NCBI GenBank assembly: GCA_027422505.1
Contig: JAPQWV010000308.1
Location: forward strand, 310,001-374,000
Direction of reading: 5' to 3'
Length of the DNA stretch: 64,000 bases
Origin: Craterostigma plantagineum
Taxonomy: Eukaryota > Streptophyta > Magnoliopsida > Lamiales > Linderniaceae
This document shows positions 11,703 to 21,251 of this stretch, one piece after another. A model generated the notes under the pieces. It did no database searches. It saw nothing but the letters and a program-made list of their open reading frames with translations, and was not told the origin of the DNA. How positions within the stretch are numbered: position 1 is the stretch's first letter; the number at the start of each line of letters is the position of its first letter. The position numbers and the translations under genes were made by a program.

Positions 11703-12914
11703 CTCTCTCCTTCGTAAATTTTTCAAAGAAAAATGGGGAAGATGAGAGATCTAATGGCTGTTCATTGCTTGAAAAGAATACGATCTTGGGATCTAAAGGT
11801 GTTCGGTTTTTTGATGACGCAGTTGGGGGAAATTTGAGGCTTCGTTTGGGCATATGTTCACATTCATGTGCGTGATATGTCGGAGAGTCTTGGAATTAAT
11901 TTTATTACGTCCCAACTAATTCCCTTCATTAAATGGGGAGGAAAAAAATTGCATTTATATTCCTTCTTTTAATTAGATTACTATAATTGTAATATAAATT
12001 CCGCTGTAGCAAATTTGCCAAACTAATTAGCTGCTTCTCGACACTCTTAGCTAGTGTCCCGGCAGCGGATAATATTTTTGGTAAAAGAAATTATTAATTT
12101 CCGATTAAATATCTATTATTGCACGAATATTATTTTGTTGACGATATTTAGTAACTCTTGCCTTTTTACCAACTTAAAAACGTTACACGGAAAAATTAAT
12201 AATTATATGATCCATAGTCCTCACCCTAATTATCTATTCTATTTCATATTAAGGGTGATGGACTAGATAAACCGTCAATTGGTATGTATCAATTGAACAA
12301 TCAGATTTTTCCTAATTAAAAATAAAAAAACTCACTAAACTGCGTGTATACCATAACCTCATAATAACTATCGAATTCTGTTTTTAATATATTACAGATT
12401 AAAACTATTTAATAATAATTAACTTTATTTTATTGCGCACACATATGATGTGCCAGAAATACTAGTAGGAGACAAATTAATTGGAGATGGCAATCCAAAC
12501 AAAACATCACAGGTACATAATACAAACTTGTCTATTTGCACATTAAATGCATGTGCAATAATATATCAATATATAATATTAACTAAATAAAAAATAGTGG
12601 GTATTTTTTATTTTTATTTAAGTTTTTTTAAATTAACAGGTCAAATGACAGTTTACTCGTGCTTAATGAAATATAAAATAGATACTGACCATAAAAATTC
12701 AAAACAAGAGATTCTCAAAGTTCAATGGATTAACTCTCATTCAATGAAATCCAATTGATGACACAGCTCCCATTTTTAATTTCAGCAAATCTTATCCAAA
12801 CCATATTTTCCACTATATATACACATCTGCCCAAATGCAAAATATATACTCACACCACCCCATAACAAAAAGCAAGCATGAAAAGCAAAGAAACCCTAGA
12901 ACCACCTCTTCAAA
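11703..12914. other. AT-rich spacer, possible Helitron-like remnant
   Basis: Promoter side of the DUF1068 gene, then AT-rich DNA. Around 12535-12660 there is sequence resembling 17826-17990 (a GTGCAT palindrome region followed by AATAGTGGGTATTTTTTATTT), possibly a diverged copy of the same Helitron-like end. No gene. Confidence 0.4.
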
Positions 12915-13720
12915 ATGAGAAAGAAGTTAACCCTAGCTTACATCTCCAACGACAAAGAAAGAAAGGCTTCTTACAAAACCCAAACGAAAGCGTACGTAAA
13001 AAAACTAACCGAGATATGCACGTCATGCGCACTCGACGCTTTTTTGCATCATATACAGCGCTGACGAAACCGAGCCACTGGTGTGGCCCAGCCCAAAAAA
13101 GGGTTCGAGCCATGCTCGACCAGTTAAAGGCTGACTTGCCTGCGGCGCAGATCCAACGGTGGACCAAGAAAGTCATTGCAAAGATGAGGGCCGATAAGAG
13201 CCGCGAAAATTCTCCATGAAGCCATTAGAGCGAACTTTGGGAGAGCGCTAGAACTTCACATGTTTGAAAGTCATGAGTGGTTTTGGCGAGCCATTCCTAC
13301 GATCCCAAATGAAGGCGAGATGATGGAGATGGTCATAAATCACCTCTTGGGAGATTTTGGATCTTCGTATTGGCAAATTCAAAGGGCTAAATGGCAGTAA
13401 GAAAACCCTAAACTAGGGTTTAGCGCTATATAATTATAATTACGCTGTGAATATATGTGGATATCGAAAATAGCCGGTTGCATCAATGGCTTATGTTCAA
13501 CTTTCTCTTTTCTTGTAGAAGGAACAAGCGGGCAAAATCTGAGGTTGAGGCGACAGCTGGCATCGCATGGCCCAGGCCGAGGCCATTGCTGACGTGGCAG
13601 CAACTATGGAGGCTCGAGCATCTGATCAATGGTTTGGTTTAAATGATGATGATGCATTGTCTTCTCTCATCTAGTGATGAAGATACAGATGAAGATGACG
13701 ATGAAGATAGGGGGAAATAA
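12915..13720 (+). pseudogene. M-gamma type I MADS-box pseudogene (AGL80-like), copy 3
   Basis: The ATG at 12915 opens a frame encoding RKKLTLAYISNDKERKASYK and VKKLTEICTSCALDAF. It then hits a stop just after the six-T run near 13040, where one T fewer would continue into CIIYSADETEP. A second one-base excess lies in the AAAAAAGGG run near 13097. Downstream homology to copies 1 and 2 continues: EMMEMVINHLLGDFG-like residues near 13320, an intron ending TTCTTGTAG at about 13518, and an acidic C-terminal exon ending with TAA at 13720. It is the most diverged copy and lies beyond the DUF1068 gene, so it was not produced by the same duplication as copies 1 and 2. Pseudogene. Confidence 0.72.
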
Positions 13721-14564
13721 ACTCTATGTAATTGTTTAGTTGAATGTTTGCATTATAGTTTAGTTTATAATTGACTCACCTTTATTATGTCATCATTATA
13801 GAATATCAAGAACTAGTTATTGCAAATTGATTTACACACAGATGTGAATCGTCATGTATTAACTAAATGGACAGAAGCTCTCACAGAATCGCGCTGTAAT
13901 ATAACCTCGATCGGTCAGAAAAGAGCGTGCGCTTATAATATCTGTTTATTTTTACTGTAGAACAGAGAATATGGTTTTCTATTGAAAATAATATTAACAT
14001 CATGAAGAATTCTAATCGACAAGTCAACTTCTCACGATTCCATTCCATATCTTCGATACGAATACGATAAAATAAAGTTCTTGCATAATATTGACAAAGA
14101 AAATCCCCAGTCGACGAGCTCTCGAATGCTTCGAACTTTTTGAGAAATATGATCATATGTTAGGTTTATCTGAGATATATGTAGTAAGTAAGTAACGAAG
14201 GCTATGTACTAATAATATGAATATCAGAAAAAATGAAATGTATATCTACCATAAAATCAGTGAATTTAATTGAGCAAAAAATAAAAGATCAAAGAATGGT
14301 ATTTCATCACCCCCAAAAAACCAGTTCTTTCTGCAGTTTTCTCCCGAAAATGGAACAAACACCCTCCGATAAAATAAAATAAAAATAAAAAAAACCTTCC
14401 TCCAATCTCCCATGCATAATACATAGCAATTTACATCACTCATAAATCCAAATCCAAAAAGTAGATTCAAACACCTCAAGGATCCAATCATCATCATCAT
14501 CATCATCATCATCGTCATCACCAATTCAAATATAATAATTTTTCGGACGCAAAATTAAAAATAA
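13721..14564. other. Spacer with (ATC)n tract upstream of small membrane-protein gene
   Basis: AT-rich; no gene recognised. A TCA/ATC trinucleotide run lies at about 14488-14520, immediately upstream of the next start codon and probably in its 5' UTR. Confidence 0.6.
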
Positions 14565-14969
14565 ATGGCGGACGATGATCGCCCCATCAAGGAAGGCGAC
14601 ATACGGGTCCCGCTGATCTCCTCCGTGTTCTTCCTATGCGTCATGACGGGCGGGATATTCCTCGTATTCTACGTCTTCGTCCCGAGCCTCTCCGAGCCAT
14701 GGTACCCAATAGCAGCCTTTCTCCTCATAGGCTCGCCTTGGATTTTCTGGTTCTTCACCTACCTCTACACATGCTTCAAAGGGTCGCCGGAGATGGTGGC
14801 CGACGACCGGCGGCAGATCTCAAGGCGGCCCACCGCCAGGAACGTTTCCTCAGCCTCCTCAGCCGCCAGCCAAGGCGGCGGCGGTGGTGGTGGGCGGGGG
14901 TCGATTTCAGACAATGCATCTGTGGCGTCGTCAAGAGAGCCCGAAATGCCTCTGACTTACTCTGTTTAA
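14565..14969 (+). CDS. Small plant-specific two-helix membrane protein of unknown function
   Basis: Intronless frame of 134 residues starting MADDDRPIKEGDIRVPLISS. There are two strong membrane helices (about residues 18-42 and 47-68) separated by a short SEPWYP loop. A basic and serine/glycine-rich tail includes seven consecutive glycines and ends EMPLTYSV. The GDIRVPLISSVFF pattern and IGSPWIFWF are reminiscent of an uncharacterised family conserved in land plants; I cannot name a function. Codon use and GC content are higher than the flanks, as for a real gene, and the ATG follows an AT-rich leader. The protein is probably a hairpin with both ends on one side of a membrane. It converges on the PPR gene. 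Confidence 0.8.
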   Translation: MADDDRPIKEGDIRVPLISSVFFLCVMTGGIFLVFYVFVPSLSEPWYPIAAFLLIGSPWIFWFFTYLYTCFKGSPEMVADDRRQISRRPTARNVSSASSAASQGGGGGGGRGSISDNASVASSREPEMPLTYSV

Positions 14970-15516
14970 GGAGATTGGTCGAAATCGCTTTTGTAATGAT
15001 ATGTAGAATGTGAGAGAGGCGTTGGTGAGTCGCTGAGGCGTCATGTGTATATCTGCGTACGGATTTATGAGAAAATTTCTCTAGTTCTTTTTTGCACCAA
15101 AGAAGAATTACAGTAGAATGATTGAGATTTCTTTTAACGTAATGAAATCTTGGTTTAGGAACTGACCTGTCAGTTGAGAGCGGGTCCAAAAGGAAGAATC
15201 AGAAACCTCGAAGGAAAACAGCAGTGGCCTATTCTTCGAGGTACTTTTACTTGTCGGGTTCATCTACAAAGAATTACCGTTGAGAATACATCGATCATAT
15301 GATCATCACAACTAGAAGTTGATCCTTGCATTAGCGAGTAATTAAATGAGGCAGAAAAATAAAAACTCACCGCTATAGGCGAAGACCATGCGCAGAGGAG
15401 GATTAGCTCTTGAGAATTTGTTGTGCCTTGAGTTCACAACCTCGAACTGCTTCAGCCTCGTTATCTATGATGGGCTGACACAGCCAATATCTCATTTCTT
15501 TGGTCAATCGATTGCC
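14970..15516. other. Convergent 3' region
   Basis: 3' flanks of the small membrane-protein gene (+) and the PPR gene (-). I looked here for a displaced DYW domain of the PPR protein on the minus strand and found none. Confidence 0.6.
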
Positions 15517-17772
15517 TTATATAGAATCTTCAAACCAACTACGTCCAGCATCCTTTTTGAGTCCCTGAGATTTCAAAGTGGCCCTTAACATTGACACTTG
15601 ATCCCATTTCTCCAAATCAGCACACGCATTAGAGGCCAAAACGTGATAGCCCGAATCATTCTTATTCAACCGAAGAACGTGCCCTAACGCACGTTTCACA
15701 GTCTTCACTTCTCCCTTTGTACGGCAGGCACTTAGCAGAGATCCCCAGATACTTGCATCGGCTTCAAATGGCAGAGAGTTAATGAAGTCCTCTGCTTCAG
15801 CTAAGAGCCCAGAGCGTGCATAAAGATCTACCACACTAGCGTAGTGTTCGAATCTTGGCTCGATATTGTGCTTGTTCTTCATCTGTTCGAAGAAAGCCCG
15901 TCCTTGTTTAACTAAACCCGAATGGCGGCATGCAGATATCAGAGCAATGAACACAACGTGGTCGGGCTGAATGCCATCTGCTTTCATTCTTTCAAAAGCT
16001 TCAAGCGCTTTCATTCCCTCGCCATGCACGCCGTATGAACTAATCAGTGCTGTCCAAGAAACGACGTCCTTACTTCCCATGTGGTCAAATACGTGTACTG
16101 AGTTCCTTAAGCAACCCGTATTTGAATACATATCGATCAAAGCGTTACAGATTGAAGCATTTGAATTGAATCCCAGTCTTAAAATTGAACCGTGCAGCTC
16201 TTTCCCATGCCTTTGGGCCACAACATGGCTGCATACAGGCAATGTATTTAAAAAGGTGTAAATATCTGGCGTTACACCTGCACTTCTCATCCTTCTGAGC
16301 ATTTCGAAACTGCGGATACTTTTCTCAGAACAGCCAACAGCAGAAATGATCGAATTCCAGGTCACTATGTCTTGGAATTTCATGCTCTCAAACTGTTTAA
16401 CTGAATCTTCAAATTCACCACATTTGGCGTATGCGTCGATGAGGGCATTGCTCATCATCAGCATGGAATCAAATCCCTGCTTGATTATGTCACAGTGGAC
16501 CTCTTTCGTGAAATCTATGACCCCCATTTTCGAACAGAGAGAAAGCACTGTCACATAAGTGATTAAATCGAAACGTAAATTCAACTTCATCTGTTTGAAG
16601 ATGTCGATTGCATCCTGATAAAGAAGGTAGTCAACATAACCATTGAGAAGTGAGTTCCACGATACCAAATCCTTGCTTTGTGTGTCCTCAAACACTTCTC
16701 TAGCACGTAACATGTCGCCAGATTTCGCATACATGTTAATAATTATATTGCTCGAAACAACATCATACTCATATCCTTCTCTGAGCATATACTCATGGAC
16801 ATATTTTCCGAACTTGAAGTCCTCAACATGAGTACAGGCACGGAGAACCGATGTCAATGTCAATCTATCGGGTTTAAAATAACTGATCATATTGCCGAAA
16901 AACCCTATGGATTCCTCGTATAAACATAACTGAAAACAGCCACAGATCATCGTATTCCAAGTAACAACGTCCTTGGCAATCGCACCATAAAAAACTCTGA
17001 AGAAATCAATCACCATATCGAACTTGAGATACATGGAAAGCAATGCATTACTAACAATCACATCGTTAGACGTTCCAATCTTCTCCACCAACCCATGAAT
17101 TCGTAAACCCTCTTGTACATCTCCTAATCCACCACAGGCAAGTAAAACACTTGAACACGAGAAACAATCAGGCAAAAAACCCTCCCATCTCATCTGCTTA
17201 TAAGAAAATAACGCATCTCTGAAGTCCCCATTAGAAGTATACCCAGAGATGAAGCTATTCCACGAAACAATATCTCTGCGCGGCATGTTATCAAACACCT
17301 GGCGAGCACGAGCCAACTGTTTGCACCGCGAGTACATATCAATCAAAGCATTACCTATAAACAAATCCGAACCAAAACCAAGTTCCGAAACGTGCTCGTG
17401 AACTTCTTTGCCTTTGTCCAAATTCGCTAAATTGCCACAAGCGTTGATAACTGAAGGAAACGTGTGACTGTCGGGCTTCAAGTTTGAGCTTCTCATTTCA
17501 TCGTAAAACTCCAACGCTTTTTCGAAACGGGCATTGTGGTTCAAGGCTCTGATGATCGTATTCCATGTATATACGCTGTTTGTACTATGATTCGTGATGA
17601 AAATCGATAAGCAAGTGGTGGGATCTCTGAATTGCGAGTACTCGGAGATTAATCTTCCCAAGAAAAACTGAGATTTGTGCTGACCAGAAGTGATTACAAT
17701 GGCGTGAAGCTTCTCTAGCTGTTTTCTGTTAGGTGATGAAGCTAAAGATCTTGAGATTGAAGAAGCATTCAT
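15517..17772 (-). CDS. Pentatricopeptide repeat protein, PLS/E subclass (At3g03580-like)
   Basis: Single-exon frame from the ATG at 17772 to the TAA at 15517, 751 residues. A run of PLS-type PPR motifs is visible from about residue 30 to 640, with recurring IGNALIDMYSRC, VFDNMPRRDIVSWNS and similar words. An E motif follows (SIWGSLLSACRTKGEVK to GYHVLASNACADLEKWDQV). The protein stops shortly after KKDAGRSWFEDSI. PPR proteins bind single-stranded organelle RNA, and PLS members usually specify C-to-U editing sites. From memory the Arabidopsis relative At3g03580 continues into a DYW deaminase domain; that domain is absent here. The N-terminus is Ser-rich, as in organelle transit peptides. I use the first true ATG; an in-frame TTG lies 12 bases upstream. 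Confidence 0.92.
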   Translation of the reverse strand: MNASSISRSLASSPNRKQLEKLHAIVITSGQHKSQFFLGRLISEYSQFRDPTTCLSIFITNHSTNSVYTWNTIIRALNHNARFEKALEFYDEMRSSNLKPDSHTFPSVINACGNLANLDKGKEVHEHVSELGFGSDLFIGNALIDMYSRCKQLARARQVFDNMPRRDIVSWNSFISGYTSNGDFRDALFSYKQMRWEGFLPDCFSCSSVLLACGGLGDVQEGLRIHGLVEKIGTSNDVIVSNALLSMYLKFDMVIDFFRVFYGAIAKDVVTWNTMICGCFQLCLYEESIGFFGNMISYFKPDRLTLTSVLRACTHVEDFKFGKYVHEYMLREGYEYDVVSSNIIINMYAKSGDMLRAREVFEDTQSKDLVSWNSLLNGYVDYLLYQDAIDIFKQMKLNLRFDLITYVTVLSLCSKMGVIDFTKEVHCDIIKQGFDSMLMMSNALIDAYAKCGEFEDSVKQFESMKFQDIVTWNSIISAVGCSEKSIRSFEMLRRMRSAGVTPDIYTFLNTLPVCSHVVAQRHGKELHGSILRLGFNSNASICNALIDMYSNTGCLRNSVHVFDHMGSKDVVSWTALISSYGVHGEGMKALEAFERMKADGIQPDHVVFIALISACRHSGLVKQGRAFFEQMKNKHNIEPRFEHYASVVDLYARSGLLAEAEDFINSLPFEADASIWGSLLSACRTKGEVKTVKRALGHVLRLNKNDSGYHVLASNACADLEKWDQVSMLRATLKSQGLKKDAGRSWFEDSI

Positions 17773-17816
17773 CAGAGGGAACAAAACGGTGTTATGTTTC
17801 GAACATTTCCATTAAA

Positions 17817-17842
17817 CTAGTTTTTTACCGTGCATGCACGGT
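17817..17842 (-). mobile_element. Helitron-like 3' terminus
   Basis: On the minus strand a perfect 16-bp palindrome (ACCGTGCATGCACGGT, 17827-17842) is followed six bases later by CTAG and then T. This is the usual 3' end of Helitrons: a short GC-rich hairpin, then CTRR, inserted before T. The 5' end (TC after A) was not located, so the element length is unknown. It lies about 45 bp upstream of the PPR start codon. Confidence 0.55.
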
Positions 17843-18012
17843 ATTAATATATATGAATATGTGCATAAAAATATTAAATTATATTGTTAGTTTTTGTATA
17901 TAAACATGGGATAGTGGGTTATTTTTTCATTTTTGCATATTTATTTTTTTATTATATTATATTTAATTATATTTGACAGGTGTTAAGGGCACATACAATT
18001 CTATTCTAATAT

Positions 18013-18045
18013 ACTACCTCCGTCCCACTTATTTCTTTCAATTTC
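18013..18045. mobile_element. Stowaway-like MITE end (single end seen)
   Basis: CTACCTCCGTCCCACTTA preceded by TA matches the conserved Stowaway (Tc1/mariner MITE) terminus. No convincing opposite end was found before 18300, so this is an end fragment or a strongly diverged copy. Confidence 0.45.
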
Positions 18046-18452
18046 CATTTTTAGTAAAAAATTATTCCAATAATTAAACTAATTACACCATTTATATTAA
18101 AAAGACTTACTGATTTGCGTGTTCACTAATAAATTTTCTCTCTCTTATAAGTGTACTATAATATTAAAATAATATAGTTTCTTAATCTCCGTACCCACTA
18201 ATCTTTTAAAAGAATTAAAAAGTAAGTAATATATTTCACTTATTTGTCCGAAAAGCATTTCGCGGTTTTTCTTTTTCATCGCGGCCATTTATTTATTAAT
18301 TATATATCATAATATAATTGCTGATATTAATATATATGAAATAGTTGAGATTTACCCCAAACTTCGTATACATCGATTGCTCTTCCCTCGCACAAACTTC
18401 TCTCACTACAGTCGCAGTGATTTCTTCTGATACACACCAGCTATTCGACGAA

Positions 18453-19529
18453 ATGTGGAATCAAGGGTTCATTCGAAGCTCAAGAGCTCTGTTCGCAGCT
18501 GCTAAATCAGCCACCGTAACCACCAAACCCAGCATTTCAACCGCCGGCTCCGCCAAGAAAACCGCCGCTAAGACCGCCGACAAAGGCACCCAGAAAAAGG
18601 CGAAGCCGAAGCCAGCGAAGTCGCCTTCGTCGTCAGCTCCTTCGGGGATAATGAAACCCATACCAGTGTCGCTGACACTTCAGGGTTTTGTCGGGGATTC
18701 TCAAGTTTCTCGCGTTGAAGCTGTTAAGAAAATCTGGGCGTATATTAAGGATAACAACCTTCAGGTATTTACTGTTGATTATTGCTCAACAGTTCTTAAC
18801 TTCGTTTGGGCTGTTTTTGTTCCTGTCCTGGGTTTGCGAGCGCCATGGAGAAGAAAAAGTTTATGCTATTTAGGGTTTTTCGAATATTGCTTGATTGGAT
18901 AGTGAAATTGGAACGTTGTTTGATGTTTGTGAGGTCTGAAGTTAGGGCTTTTTGCCTATTAGTTTGCCTGTATTTTAAATTGCACTGAACCCTTATGGCT
19001 GCTAATCCATTCAAGAACAGAGCCCACCAAGTCTATTTAGATTGAACTGAATATAGTAGTCATCAGTGATCTACAATAACCGTGTATTGTTGTGAGATGG
19101 TCCTAAAATATATCTTATGAATGTCGAATGGTATGTTCGATCTTATTATTTCGTTGCCCATTAAATACTGACTTTTTCGTTAAGAACTATCATGCTGTTC
19201 TTGATGTTGTTAAAACAATTTAGCCTTGTGAATTTGTGTTGGCAATTTGATAGAAAGTTACAGGTTTGCCAGATCATTGACTCGTGCTTCAGGGCGACCA
19301 TAGGAGCAGTTTTTGTTGATTTCGGTTATATGTGTTAGTGTAGTGATAATCCTTCTCTGCTTCTCTTCACCGTTGTGTTAGTGTCTTCTTTTATGTGCAG
19401 AATCCTTCCAACAAGAAAGAGATCATATGCGATGCGAAGCTCAAGAAACTATTCAACGGAAAGGACAAAGTGGGATTCCTCGAAATCGCAAAGCTGCTCT
19501 CTCCTCATTTCTACGAGCCAGCTAAGTAA
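18453..19529 (+). CDS. SWIB/MDM2-domain protein, organelle-targeted type, 2 exons
   Basis: Exons 18453-18764 and 19401-19529 sum to 441 nt, 146 residues; donor CAG|GTATTT, acceptor GTGCAG, phase 0. Residues 1-28 (MWNQGFIRSSRALFAAAK) look like a mitochondrial or plastid transit peptide: basic, Ser/Ala-rich, no acidic residues. Residues 30-62 are a Lys/Pro/Ala-rich linker. Residues 69-146 form one complete SWIB domain (PIPVSLTLQGFVGDS, WAYIKDNNLQ, DAKLKKLFNGKD, LLSPHFYEPAK). Stand-alone SWIB proteins of plants are small basic proteins found in nuclei and organelle nucleoids; the exact role here is inferred. An upstream in-frame ATG at 18345 exists, but the 18453 ATG gives the better transit peptide. 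Divergent from the PPR gene and convergent with the hydrolase gene. Confidence 0.9.
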
Positions 19530-19845
19530 CCAGTGCAAAAGAACACGTGTTCACTGTCTGAAATCTCTTTCGCGGCCAATCGAAAGATTTAAACCCCTCT
19601 AATCTTCTGTTGCTCGACTTTGCTCTTAACATTGTGCTGTGCTGTGACATTCTCTAGTTTTAAGTCCTTGTCTTTATTCTGACTTCATGTACAAAACAAC
19701 GTAGGGCAATTTCATGTGTTTATGCCAAGATTTGCTTAAAAAATTTCCATCTCAACTCAAACATGCATCTTGATACAGAACATGATCAGTAATAGTGATA
19801 TCCCAAAGTCAAAAAATTGAAGGTTGTTCCTTCTTCTTCATGAAC

Positions 19846-21251
19846 TCATGTTAGCAAATGGTGTATCCATTGCTCAACTACAGCAGGCGAACCATACCAC
19901 GGCCTCGCCACGTCATCGGAACCCACCGGCGAATGGTAAACTCCTTCGATGCTAACATTCATCGCCCCTTCTAAATGGGCAGAAATCTCGGGCACCACCC
20001 CATCGCCCCAAACGTCCGCCCGCCCACAAACCTATCGAAAAAAAATTCGTCGATTTTCAGACAACATAGTACATAGAAGCCAAAGAATTTGGGCAGATGA
20101 TTTGTTACGCTAACCTGCTTGTAACCTTGACCTACGAATCGAGCTTGTAAGGTGGGCGGCTTTGCTGTTGTAAGGGCAGGCACTTCGCCTACTTGTTCGC
20201 TGCTAATTTCGACCGTCATCGAAGAATCAGTTTCGTTACTTTGCCCGAGGACACGAGCGCCTTGTATGTATCTGCAACGTTTTTTACTGCATCTTTGGAT
20301 GTAATGTAATGAAGACCTTCTATTCTATAGCTAAATTATATTACATTACCTCCCTGCAATGCAAACGTATCTGAGTTCTTGAGTGTATACGGCCTTTGAG
20401 CAGTAATTTTCGACGTAATTTAAGAGCCCACGAGTCTGATCGATTACCCCAGAAACCCCTTTCGGCGGAGGGCTTTCAGAATATATAAAAATAATCACAA
20501 ATTTGACAAAATTTCGCATACGAAGTTGAACTGAGAACTTACAGATGTGGTGTTCCTAATGTCAATAGAAGAGAAACATCATCGTACGCATCGAACTCTT
20601 GCAAGTACACACGTGCGAGCCATCCCCCAGCTGAGTGGCCGATCATGGACAGCTTTGAAGAGCCTTCAGTTAATTCTTTCGCTTCGTTCATAGCTTCTTC
20701 GACCCTCTTGAAGTACCTACATTATAGAACACGGAAAAAGCTCGCTCTTTTAAGGGAAGAAAAAGGAAAAAGAGAAACGAATGAAATTGGGAAAAGTGTT
20801 ACTATCTGACCAATCAAGAACAGGCCTAGGCTGAAGAGTTCCTCGCCAGTAGTTAGAGTCCAATAAGCCCGCGGCGTTCCTAAGCCAATCGATTCTTGAA
20901 ACCTTTGCTGTTACGCAAGGGACTCCATAGTCTTTCAGGACAAGGGCTAGTTTGTCGTAGTCACTGCTGTTATTGCCCAAACCCTGTAAGAAAAGAAAAC
21001 CATCACAAACCAACAAAACTTGCTGCCTTGAATGCGACAAAAGGAGGCTTTTGTTGTAGGCTCTTAACTGGGAGAATAAGAGCTGGGCGATAGGCGATGG
21101 AAGTCGAAGGTGATGAATCACTTTGAGACAGCGTGGGACTGCTGCCGCTATTACAACGTGGTAATAATCTTGATGGTTTTCTTGATAGTTTGAGAGGGGA
21201 GGATGATGACGATGGAGGAAAGAGTGGTGACCAAGACAAAGACATGGTCAT
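19846..21251 (-). CDS. Alpha/beta hydrolase, PGAP1/lipase-like, probably plastid-targeted, 6 exons
   Basis: Exons 21251-21069, 20983-20811, 20716-20543, 20472-20350, 20271-20115 and 20031-19846 sum to 996 nt, 331 residues. The first 55 residues are Ser/Pro/Arg-rich without acidic residues, a likely chloroplast transit peptide. The fold begins with RPALILPGLGNNSSDY. The nucleophile elbow GHSAGG puts the catalytic Ser at about residue 147. DVWGDGVVP and VYHSPVGSDD near the C-terminus are candidate Asp and His of the triad. GTPHLPPPKGV is the usual PGAP1/lipase loop. The family hydrolyses acyl esters; the substrate here is unknown. All six introns join in frame with normal splice sites. The stop codon lies about 315 bp from that of the convergent SWIB gene. 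Confidence 0.9.

Larger units (their letters stand above)
17773..18452. other. Shared upstream region of divergent PPR and SWIB genes
   Basis: About 680 bases of AT-rich DNA between two divergent start codons. It holds a Helitron-like 3' terminus next to the PPR gene and a Stowaway-like end near 18013. Most promoter sequence for both genes must lie in or around these repeats. Confidence 0.6.
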
